DNA of 64,000 nt, from the NCBI GenBank assembly GCA_963995525.1, contig OZ023209.1, positions 10,894,152 to 10,958,151 on the forward strand. Reading direction: 5' to 3'. The notes beneath the pieces were generated by a model, which saw nothing but the letters and a program-made list of their open reading frames with translations, was not told the DNA's origin and searched no databases. The stretch is from Escarpia spicata (lineage: Eukaryota > Annelida > Polychaeta > Sabellida > Siboglinidae). Both the position numbers and the translations under genes were made by a program. This document shows positions 39,886 to 50,575 of this stretch, in pieces; position 1 is the first letter of the stretch, and each line of letters opens with the position of its first letter.

Positions 39886-39959
39886 GATTCTATATGAATA
39901 GTTGAATTTCAACCGTTGAAAGTTGATTTTAACTGCTGTTCAACCTGCGTTCAACAGTT

Positions 39960-40215
39960 GAATGCAAGTTGAATGTGAACATGAAGTTGAATGCAAGTTG
40001 AAAGCGGGGACTTAGACTTCAACTGCAGTTGAATGCAAGTTGAAAGCAGGGACTTACATTTCGATAGCAGTTGAACGCAAGTTGAAAGCGGGGACTTAGA
40101 CTTCAACTGTAGTTGAACGCAAGTTGAAAGTGGAGACTTACATTTCAACAGCAGACTTAGTCATTTTAAAGAATCCGTTGTAGTTGAACACAGGTTGAAA
40201 GCAGGGACTTTATAA
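39960..40215. repeat. 42-bp tandem repeat, about 5 copies
   Basis: Unit contains GTTGAA(T/C)GCAAGTTGAAAGC and GGGGACTTAGACTTCAACTG. GACTTA recurs at 40009, 40051, 40093 and 40135, exactly 42 bp apart. Adjacent to palindromes at 39842-39885. Confidence 0.88.
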
Positions 40216-40584
40216 ATGTCCACAACTCAGTTTGAACACAAGTTGAATGCAATGATTTTATCATTCCTAATAACATGTATTTTTAAAGAAGGCATCCTGA
40301 TTATAAACACAAACTTACTCTTGCGTATTTACACAAATTCATTCACAATTATAACTGAGGTCACTGACATTTAAAAATAATATTTCAGTAGCAGGAATGG
40401 GATCAATTCAAAAATGAATTGGAATTATTCAATTCCTTAATTGAATAAACAAAAAGGTGGAACAACCGAATAATTTAACATGACACTGGACTCCCGCTGT
40501 TAAGAGCAAAGCGATGTGCTTTAAATTAGACAGGGCTCCCAGTGGGCTCACGAAGTCTTTTAGCAATTAATTTTTGGTCAAGCG

Positions 40585-41095
40585 GACAACGTCTCAAAAT
40601 GATTTAAAACGACGTCTATTCGATGTCTTCCTGTTGATATCTAAATCACGCCGACGAATTGACATACATTACATATCTTTCTATTGACATAAAAATCACG
40701 CTAGATAATTGCCCGAAAACGACGTTGAACATAGAACTTTTATCGTTTCAGAATGACGTAAAAATGACGTCTATTATATGTCTTTCTGTTGACGTCTAAA
40801 TCACGCTGTAGAATTGACGTCTGTTGAATGCAGTGTTATTGACCTGAAAGTGATGTTGATTGAACAGAGAATCTTTTCCGTCTCAGAATGACGTAAAAAT
40901 GACGTCTATTAGACGTATTTCTGTTGACATATAAATCACGCTAGTGAATTGACAAATTTTAGACATCTTTCTATTGACGTAAACAGTGCCTTTGGAGAAT
41001 TGACATCAATTAGATGTACAATTGTGGCAAACGAAATAATTATTAACTTTTCTATCTCGGAAAGACGTAAAAAGACATACTTCATTTGACGATAA
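40585..41095. repeat. Degenerate TGACGT-rich repeat, about 4 units of 135-175 bp
   Basis: CGTCTCAAAATGA, CGTTTCAGAATGACGTAAAA, CGTCTCAGAATGACGTAAAA and ATCTCGGAAAGACGTAAAA begin successive units at about 40589, 40744, 40880 and 41053. Units share GACGTCTATT, TTTCTGTTGACAT and TAAATCACGCT. Confidence 0.7.
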
Positions 41096-41856
41096 TACCA
41101 TGCATGATAATTTTGATCTAATATGTAGACATAATGTTAACATATAAATTATTTTGAACAAATAAAGTCGTATCTTCCAGAGATAACATATGAATATTTG
41201 TTTACTTACATTTGGGCACAATAATTATTTATGAGAGTTCATTAATTGCTAATGCATGCATCATATCAACGTTTGGGTCTCGGTGTTGACTAAATAACAA
41301 ATAGTTATAAATCAAAACGTAAAACAGCTATAATTAGAAGGCTACATACATGATAATAATATGATCTTCCACACTCAAGTATGCAAGCAGTTATATATAA
41401 TGGTAATGAATGCATCAACCCATATTAAACAATAACCACAACTTTCCAGTAGGTTGATGAATACCACTGAGGTATCTACAATGCAAAGTGTTTTCTATGT
41501 TTTTAGCTATAAATGAGGTATGCTGTGTCTAGATCCAATTCGGGTCACATATGACCAACCTCTAAAAAGATAAATGACTATGAGTTCATACGGGTCAACC
41601 GGTTGCTGCCCACATACCCGGTAATTCGAGTCTGGAACCCGCAAAATCTCTGATGACTTGCCATGCACAACCCTAACTCGCAGGTCGGCCTGTACAACTT
41701 TGGCGGGCAATTTTAAATACACCACATATGTCCCTATGTGTGTGTGGCAGAATTCGACAAGTTACAAACTGCAGTGCTGTTTGGATTTCGTGTTTGTAAA
41801 AACTTTGTATTGTTGCAGTTTTTCTGGTTTGTCATTTTTTCTTGCAAATCCACAGC

Positions 41857-41977
41857 ATGTCTCACTTGGTGGCTGTCTTTGCGGATTCTATTTTCAAGTA
41901 TCTTCCCCATAGTTTAGATGGTGTCCAGTTCGAGCTCTACTGTAGACGAGGTGTTGGTGTCAATGGCATTCGTCAAG
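41857..41977 (+). CDS. Exon 1 of the SGNH-finger gene (catalytic Ser block)
   Basis: Begins MSHLVAVFADSIFKYLPHS; ATG has A at -3 and sits one base after an acceptor (ccacag, ending 41855), so a 5' UTR exon upstream is likely. It ends GIRQ plus one base before donor gtaaga at 41978. It joins in phase to exon 2 at 42991 (acceptor ctttcag). Confidence 0.7.
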
Positions 41978-44900
41978 GTAAGATGTATTGTCTAAGACGC
42001 ACACAGTGAAATGAGAAATTGTGCATCGATCACTATATTACTGTACACATTTTACTGTAGTGTTATCACACATGTGGAAATTGCATGTTAATTTCCTGTA
42101 AAATAGTGTTGTAACCCCTTCTCGGCTGGTACCTTCCCGGGTAGATTATTTTGCCCTTTATGACTAATAATGATCAACTACTTGAACAAGGTTCGTAAAT
42201 TAATATACAGGAAGCATATTCAGTTTTTATATTCAATAAATGATTACTACCTGATACTGAAGAATACATATTTATATTTAGACGGTGCCGCTAATCCAGT
42301 CGGATGAGAATCCATTAACTTAACTTAAGATGTTGCCGAATTTCAATTTTCTTTTACGTCTTAATAACGCATTTCCATTGGTCATATATTTTGTTTCTTT
42401 TAAATAACATTACATTCTCATCATTAGCATTTTAGGAATAGTGATTTCGCTGCAACTTGATACGGTTACATTACACAAGTGTTCTTTGAAGCTGATGCCG
42501 GTCGTCGTGTGTGTCGCGTCCGATAGAACTTTTGTCTTGACGCGGGCCGTCTTCGCGTTTACGGTTTAGCGCGTTTAGCAGCCTACTTTAGAATTATGGA
42601 CACTCCTGTTCTGTCTTGTTGAATGATAGGTGTATGTTGACTGCTGAGCGCCTCAGCTTTTATTTGATATACATATGTTACATACTATGATATCACTACA
42701 ATGAAATGTTATAATTAATTTTGTAGGAATTAGAATAGAAAACACAATATATTAATTTGCAATTGTCATTGACATCTCTATTTTATGTTCAGTCTTAGGC
42801 TTAGCAAGACAATTTCATTTAAATTATGCAGAAGTTTAGAACATCTCTTAACTTAAACTTAAGTAAAGTGACCTGTGTATTTTCACTTTGCGCTTTTTCT
42901 TGCACAACAGTTGATGAATATTGTGTAAATATGATTTTGCTTTTAGTACAAATAGGGACATTTGTCTTTAACAGAATAATATGCTTTCAGTGCTTGCTGA
43001 AATGGATCCAGTAGAGGTTGATGCAGTTATTGTCCATGTGGCTACGAACCACCTAGAAGCCATCTGCAACGACATCCGTCATCTAGACCGTACCTTAGAT
43101 CAACACCATCGACTTATTCGCGAGGCCCAGGACACTTACCCTGGAGTGCCCCTCATAGTTTCTGGTGTACTCCCTCGATTTGATGAGTGAGTTAGTACTA
43201 GAAAATATCATAATGATAACAATAAAAATGTGATCACATATACAAAATTGTGACTGCTACTTCTGTCAATGCTTCTCCATAATTGTGTTTGGCTATTGGA
43301 AAAACTTAATTCATGGTTTGTCTTGTAATATGTTTTTGGAACTTGCTAATATAAGCAAATGATATGTCTACTGATTATCTACATTTTTCTACACCTTTCA
43401 CGAAGCAATAATATATATATCACGCATTTTAAATAGGATTGTGGCTGTAAACATTTCGTTTAGAGATGTTTGAACAAAGTAATACTTGTGCTGAAACTTA
43501 CTTTAATTCCTTTCTACAGTGATGATATCTACAAGACAGGGTTGTTGTACAACCAGTGTCTCCACCAGGTGTCTGCACGCATTCCTGGTGTTCATTTCTG
43601 GGATTGGGACACCATCTTCACGCAACCGGGACATTTTAGTATGGACGGACTTCATCCATCACTCTACGGCAACTCCTTGTTACATGCTACGACTGCCAAC
43701 CGTGTCCTGCAGATACTGTCACATGACAGTAGCCTCGGTTTTGCCAAGTAAGTTCAAGCAAGGACCATTTTGTATGATGAATATGGTGTTGTCTCCCTTT
43801 GTTATGTTTGCGTCGTACCTGCTGTGTTTGAGCTGGTTAGACATTTGAAAAACATTAATTTATCACAAATGACTTGAAAGTAGAATGTGTCTTTGCAGGG
43901 AGGCAGACATGGTATCCAAGGAGCTATCCCGTACCCGAGCAGACCATCAACGGCGTATAGTAGCCAAGGCACAAGCCAAGGCTGCTAGGACACCTCAGCC
44001 CTGCAGATGCAGACAGGACCCTGCACCAGCGCGGACCTACGGCAATTATATTCTACCAGGTACAGGACACCCTGCTGGTCCTACTGTGTGCCCGGATGAC
44101 CTGGAGGACTATATCTTCATCAGTGTGGCAGGAGTGCCCATCGCCATCCCTCCAGGGCAGCTGCATTCACGCTGCAAGGTATGTTCTAAGGCAGATCAAT
44201 GTATTTTAATTTACTCCAGTACTCTAGCATATAAGGATGGGCTATCAACCAAAATACTAAAGCTCATTAAAATTTCCAGATAAAAAAAATTTGCTGAAGG
44301 TATACAATTTTTTTATAAATATAAAATGATACAGTGTCTGTCTGTCTGAGAGTCATATAAAGCCTTAATTATCAGGTGAGCAAATTTTAGGTGGTATTTT
44401 GAACAAATCCAGTCAAAGCGAATTCAACAGTTTTTCCGATGATTTCAGTAAAACTAAATAAACCTATAAATGTTTTTCATTTATGCATAGATACATTCAA
44501 GAATGGCTGATATATTGTTATAGAGAAGTTTGCATTCCAGCACCACTCAACCAGTCCGGAACGTCAGATGAGGACCCAAAATCAGATACCACGTCAGAGA
44601 CCTGCTGTGCAGTGCGGTGTCCCTTCTGCACTTCTGTCAGCTCGTCAGAGGATGTGTTGCTTGACCACGTCCTGACTAAGCACCGCAACCTATGCCGAGA
44701 TGTAGAGACTGGAGATGATGGTGATCGTTCGTCGGTGTCATTGCAGCCACTGGACACATCCATCGAGACTCCAGTGACTGACATGACAGACATGACAGTG
44801 GTAGGAGGTGTGAGTCCTCTCAGCATAAATAGTCAAGACAGCGCCACAGTTGTAGGTGGAGGACCACGGCATCCATGTGTAAGTAGCCAAAATAAATCTG

Positions 44901-45338
44901 CATCATGCTTTGTGCAAGCTAGAAAAGAATTATTTAAATCCACATTTCCGGCAGTACTCAGATCTAAGCAAGTTGACATTCGATCTGGAACTAATGTTAA
45001 GTGTACATCTACTGATCCCAGTCAGTATCCTTATATGCCGCCCTTATGCCAGATAGAGGGAATTTTTACAGAAAATTGATATAAATCACACGGATAGAGC
45101 AGAAATTGTGCTGGATTATGGTTGTTATTCAGTGGAAACCATTAAAGTTTTCAAAGATTTCTTTGCTGGGAAGGACATTCAAGAAAAAGTTAGGATGGAA
45201 ATTAGTTGGGCAGAACAACACAATTATTTTACCATAGATGGTGTTTCGCAGCTTGACCACAAATGTTTAGATGAATATTTGAAACATTGCAGAAGGAACG
45301 AAACCAAACAAATAACTGGAGCAATGTTTTCTTCTTGA
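41857..45338 (+). CDS. SGNH/GDSL-hydrolase-like protein with C-terminal C2H2 finger (6 exons, 471 aa)
   Basis: Model: join(41857-41977, 42991-43186, 43520-43747, 43899-44178, 44555-44878, 45072-45338); 1416 nt, every junction GT-AG and phase-compatible (1,2,2,0,0). Exons 1-3 form an SGNH-type fold: block I VFADSI with Ser11; block II Gly in CRRGVGVNG (32-37); block III VATNHL with Asn60; block V MDGLHPS with Asp148 and His151. All four signature residues (S, G, N, H) are present, so esterase/lipase-type chemistry is plausible; the substrate is unknown. Exon 4 is basic and K/R/A-rich. Exon 5 holds one C2H2 finger, C297-x2-C300-x12-H313-x4-H318. Exon 6 (384-471) is unrecognised. No signal peptide is seen, so an intracellular protein is inferred. 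SGNH domains also occur in some retroelements, so an old domesticated element is possible. The exon 4/5 acceptor is the least certain junction. Confidence 0.72.
42991..43747 (+). CDS. Exons 2-3 of the SGNH-finger gene (Asn and Asp/His blocks)
   Basis: Exon 2, 42991-43186 (donor gtgagt), encodes VDAVIVHVATNHLEA and the LIVSGVLPRFD segment, matching the SGNH pattern of hydrophobic strand, (G/A)TN, then a later SG-LPR strand. Exon 3, 43520-43747 (acceptor ctacag, donor gtaagt), encodes NQCL, VHFWDWD and the MDGLHPSLYGN block V. Confidence 0.78.
43899..45338 (+). CDS. Exons 4-6 of the SGNH-finger gene (basic linker, C2H2 finger, novel tail)
   Basis: Exon 4, 43899-44178 (acceptor tttgcag, donor gtatgt); exon 5, 44555-44878 (acceptor caaccag, donor gtaagt); exon 6, 45072-45338 (acceptor ttttacag), stop TGA. 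If the last intron is retained, exon 5 reads on for 66 more residues to a stop at 45077-45079, giving a different C-terminus. The alternative acceptor at 44540 (attccag) would break the frame with exon 4. Confidence 0.6.
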
Positions 45339-46703
45339 TGGGTGATTTTTTCATTATACATGTACTTTAATTCTACCTTGCTACAATCATTTGTTGATTA
45401 TCATGCACTGAAGTATTTAACTGATATTATATGTCACCCACCCAGGTAACCCTGGTATATGAAGGTGTTAACTTTAGGTTGGCCTTCATATGCAGACAGG
45501 CGACTGGGTGGGGACAGTGATATCGACCTATGAATGTGTGTATAGGTGTAAATAGTATGTAATATATGTGCATATAGTGTGGGCCCTAAAAAGCCTTCAC
45601 AACAATACATCTCAGCCACCCAGTTAACCCTGGTGTGAGAAAGTTGGTAACATTAACTTTGTCATATCCTCAAAATTGCCTTACATTGACCAAGTTTAAA
45701 GATATAGTTTACTCTAGACAATAGAGGGCACAGAGACTGTCAGAGACTAGATCACCCGGGAAGAGATGGAGCACAGTAGATCATCATTATTATGTGTTTG
45801 GCATGCTTCCGGATGTTATTGATAAACTGTGTTTGGACAGACAAAAGCATGTTGGCTTCATTCCACCTCATATATACAGGTGTATATGTAATATATATAT
45901 ATATATACACATGTCTGTTGTAATAATGTATATTCATTGCTGTACTGTGTGGTAATATATGTTTGGCATAGGGTTAATTCCAATAGTCATTGATCTCGCT
46001 GCTATATATTGAGCATTCACATTTCTTGGTTTCAACCTTAGCTATATATACATGATAATGCATACAAGGGGTTTTGGGGGCACTCTGACGCTTTCCCCTT
46101 CCACAAAGCGATTTAATCTTTAAACCAAAACCTGTCTTTTGTCAATTTATGGGTGGGTCCCGCCACCTGCGTGTGGTTGGTTCCCCTTACATTTGCTGTT
46201 ACGTTATCATGTACATATTGTATTATGTGGATTTCATTACTGACTTAATACAAAGCTCTGACACAAATGTACATCAGCCTTGTTATTTACAGCAAACTAG
46301 CCACACTTCTGAGTCAATAACTCCACTACATTAACAGGGATCCTTGTTCCACATAAATAATATATATATACACTTAATTTACATGCAAAGTTGCATGATA
46401 TATAGGAACAAGTCGCTCTGCAAGCATGCTTGAAACGCTACAGTATTTGGGTAGTTGAAGCAGTCTTCTAAAGACATGAGTATAAGAAACATGTAACCTA
46501 TGAATGCTGTGAACAGTGTGGTTCCACTATAGTTGTGATGCGTACACTGAAGAACTAAAAGTATCAAATAGCTTTATCTTAATATCATCAGTGCACATAT
46601 AACATTTTCTAAGTACCAGGTAGTACGTATACAGTGTCACGTGCATATAGCTGGCGATACTGACACATAATTATAATATCTTTGCCATCATTGCACACAC
46701 ACA

Positions 46704-46780
46704 CGATATATATATCGCAAAATATAAACATAAACAACTTTCTGAGTAATAGTGACAGTGTTTTATGTTTATATTTTGCG
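46704..46780. repeat. Perfect 19-bp inverted repeat (hairpin), next to a 14-bp palindrome
   Basis: CGCAAAATATAAACATAAA at 46716-46734 is repeated inverted at 46762-46780 with a 27-bp loop. CGATATATATATCG (46704-46717) overlaps its left edge. Could be a tiny MITE or foldback remnant. Confidence 0.8.
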
Positions 46781-47649
46781 AGCGAGTTCAGCCTCAGGTA
46801 TCAAGAGCTGCACATATACCGTCAATGTTGTCCCTTCAAGCTGACATGATTCCTGCATATTGTAAATAGCGGTATATATACAACTCGATAAGTTCGTAAA
46901 CGTTGTTAATTTTTATAAATGCCGATGCCAACATGAAGGACATTTGCGACATTTCCAGCCAGAAATCACCGCAACCGGAAGGAAGTGACCGAGATTCCTA
47001 AACCATGCGCACGCAGAGGAGGTACCAACTCGGCAACAATAAGTAATTTGCCACAGCGGCAGAACGCGCGCCACCGTCTGCGGACAGATTATGTCAATGA
47101 GATTCAGTGGCGCCATCTTACAGATAACAATAAAACTGATGCCCGCTTTTTGCAAGGTTTTTGCATTATTTCAAGACACATCTAGTTTATAAATAAACGT
47201 CCCATACGCATAATCAGAATAAAGTAACAAAACAAAATTACACACAGGGAGCTTTTGGCTGGGATTGACCACTACTTACTTGAGTCATTCTCCAAATACC
47301 GTAACTTTTGTCTTCGCTGTTTTTTTTTATTATATCGTGCATCTCAGTGCAGTGTTTTCTGGTGTGATGCTTCCGTCCGTGTATATACACCGTCTTTTCT
47401 TTTTTCGTTTTGAAATTTGTGAACGAAAAAGTAAAAGCAAACTGTTTGTTTTTCGTTTTCATATTTGAAGTACGAAAAACGAAAAATTAATACAATCTAC
47501 TATTCGCGGTGTTACTAATACATGTTAGAAAAACAGAATAATAAAACAAACCGCTTTTTGTTTTCATTCCATCAGAACACAAAACGAAATATGACTTCAA
47601 CGCAATCACGGGACCTACCTTTATTTACTAAACCGTTTTAAATGCTACA

Positions 47650-47815
47650 TAATAAAATAGGAAAACGAGCCATTTCCCTATTTTCGTTTATAGTAATCTT
47701 CAAATGGTAAAACAGTTAAACCCTTTTACCATTTCCACTTTTGCAAAATGAAAATAGGTAAACGATAAAACGGTAAATCAACCGTTTTCCTATTTCTGTT
47801 TTCCTCACCACAAAA
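47650..47815. repeat. Cluster of short hairpins
   Basis: AAATGGTAAAA/TTTTACCATTT (11-bp perfect arms near 47702 and 47725), AAACGGT/ACCGTTT, and AAAATAGG/CCTATTTT arms in series. Looks like a foldback element made of related AAACG/CGTTT motifs. Confidence 0.6.
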
Positions 47816-50164
47816 ACGAAAAATAAAAAACGGAGTGCTGCGCTATTACGCATGCGCAATGGAAGTGGGCCTTTCGTTACAGTTACAAATTACCCGTAAT
47901 TTTAAGCCACCGGTCGCGACGCTGTACGAAAATGGCCTCGCCGCAGGGCATTTGGACTACTGGCCACTACCAAAATAACCCTTGGACTCCACCAGTGACA
48001 GTGTCATAGCTTTCGTGGGTCAACATTAATATAACACTCATACCCCTCCAATGAAATGTCTGCTGTGTTATGAATTAAATTCACATGACATAAAATATAG
48101 TGATCCCATGGCCGTTATGCGTGGGACAAATGCTCTATTAGTCCTACAAAAAGTTACAGCTAGGGGGAATACAAAACTTTAATTACCACTTAAAACTTAA
48201 ATTAACAATGTTTATAAGAAATACACTTTGGTTTAAAAAAACTTCAAGCCTCACAGAACATCATTATTTTGATTTGTTTACTACCTTCATGATTCCGCTT
48301 CTACGCCTAAACAATATACCAATCACTACCGAATTAACAATCGACTAAAACTGTCTTCATATTCGACATAGACAGGCAAATAAATTGTATGACTGTATTT
48401 AGTACCCGGGTAATACAGAACACCAACTTTTTGGCACCAGTGATTCCAGACACATAAGGTTCATACACTCAGCACAACTCTTTACAGAACTAAGAAAATA
48501 CAGGTACACCCTGTACTTAGATCTGATCAAAACAGCTTATTTACATGGTTATTGTAAGCATGTATAGCTTCAGGGATCAGACCAATCTGATCTGTCAGGT
48601 ATGTGGTACTTTATGATGTATGTATGATGTATGCGTATGTAGCCATGTCTCACTACTATAATAGTTTATTTTTAGAACATTCTCACATGCGGTGAAACGA
48701 TGACAATTGTGTTGCCAGGGGTGTATCACGTATAGGATAACATGTGGGGCCCTGTTCGTGTAAATTTCCCTTGTTTGATCTTTAATCAACGAATGATTTC
48801 GCATTATCCTAACCATCTTAAAACTGAGCCCTGAAAATACTAGCGCTAACCAACAGCATCGTGAAGCAATATTAAATTGAACGCAGCAGGTATTTATTAA
48901 TGCCATAATATCTTAACAAAACTAACATGGTTTGACGCAATAGAATCCATGACCAATGGACATAACAGTAAATGTCACAGTGTGAAGAAAAACAGGAATA
49001 GGCGGTACTAAGGCATTGTGATTCCTCCTAAATGTTTCATCTGCGTTTTAATGTGGCACGCGCATACATAAAAAAATATAATTCATTTTAATCAATTCTT
49101 CCACATACGTAGCACCCACACAAGTGCAGCCTACCGGCCCGACCGTACTCGCTGCGGCACTTGGGACATTGCGGGTTGGTCCCCACCAGATGTTCAAACT
49201 GTATATTTACACCCATTTTGCGACTGGCAGCCACATATATATTTATTTAAATAACACTGGAAGCTACTAAGGTGACTCTACCTCGAAAACAAATAAGACA
49301 GATGGGTGTGAAAACCCCAAGTTTATATATAGTAGCCAAGTAATTTGTGACTGGAGGTGGTCCTACGAATATAACACATATTTTCCTGTGATTACGCTGT
49401 CTTGTTACGGTTTGAAAACAATGGAAGTTTGCAAGTGTATCACATTTAGCTACGCAATCCTAAAATGTGTACAATTAGTAACGATCGTGACTTTTGTCTC
49501 TCACACCGTAAATTACAAAGTCAGACAAATGAAAAATTCACCATAGATTGGTCTCATTAAGACCTTTCAGGACATATTATTCATATGATTTTGATCGCCT
49601 TGTTAATTTTTAAAATGGGAAATGTTGGCGCAAGGAGCCCAAAATGGCCAAAATGACATGTCCAATTGACGTTTCCAAAGTTAGAAGCGCTACCATACAA
49701 AATCAGTCCTGTATTTTTTATTTCTGAGTTCATGGTGCAAATTAGGTATGCCTTGAGAGTGCACATGGACAAAATCATGTTTAAAAATGATAAATAAAAA
49801 ATGGTACAGTGTATTTTATATAAAGACCATTTGTTGCGTGTCCAACGTCATCGGTAGTGATTGGTTCACTACATTAATAATTTTTTTGTTATTGCTGGGT
49901 ATTTCGAAATGTATTCTTTTCTTACAGAGTTACCGAAGAAATCCTGTGTTTCCTCCAACACATGGGGTAAAACACTTTGGCCCTTTTTACATAAATAAAA
50001 GCTATGGGCTCTCGGTCTATTGCGTCATCGCGTATGTGAGGGAATACGTGAAAGGTCGCAGGCCGTGGGCGTCCGCGTGGAGCACAAACGTCTTCTGGTA
50101 GAAGGTCGCTGACTGCTGCCGGGGACAGAAGGGCGGGTGCTAGAGAAAGAAGACGAGGAGGATT

Positions 50165-50575
50165 TGGAGGAGGAGGAGGAAGGGAAGGAGGGAGAGGAGG
50201 AAGGGAAGGAGGGAGAGGAGGAAGGGAAGGAGGGAGAGGAGGAAGGGAAGGAGGGAGAGTAGGAAGGGAAGGAGGGAGAGGCGGAAGGGAAGGAGGGAGA
50301 GGAGGAAGGGAAGGAGGGAGAGGAGGAAGGGAAGGAGGGAGAGGAGGAAGGGAAGAATGGAGAGGAGGAAGGGAAGGAGGGAGAGGAGGAAGGGAAGGAG
50401 GGAGAGGAGGAAGGGAAGGAGGGAGAGGAGGAAGGGAAGGAGGGAGAGGAGGAAGGGAAGGAGGGCGAGGAGGAAGGGAAGGAGGGAGAGGAGGAAGGGA
50501 AGGAGGGAGAGGAGGAAGGGAATGAGGGAGAGGAGGAAGGGAAGGAGGGAGAGGAGGAAGGGAAGGAGGGAGATT
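50165..50575. repeat. 21-bp polypurine minisatellite, about 20 copies
   Basis: Unit GGAGGAAGGGAAGGAGGGAGA; almost no pyrimidines on the + strand across 400 bp. Minus-strand translation is the PLPPSLP repeat, not a gene. Confidence 0.95.

Noticed and set aside
44483..44540. Start of the finger exon at a GTG/ATG before 44540
   Set aside because: Reading from there needs an initiation in intron-like sequence; the acceptor at 44554 joins in phase with exon 4.
47932..48009. Short ORF MASPQGIWTTGHYQNN after a YY1-like start
   Set aside because: Only 25 codons to a stop with no donor; kept only as part of the promoter-like observation.
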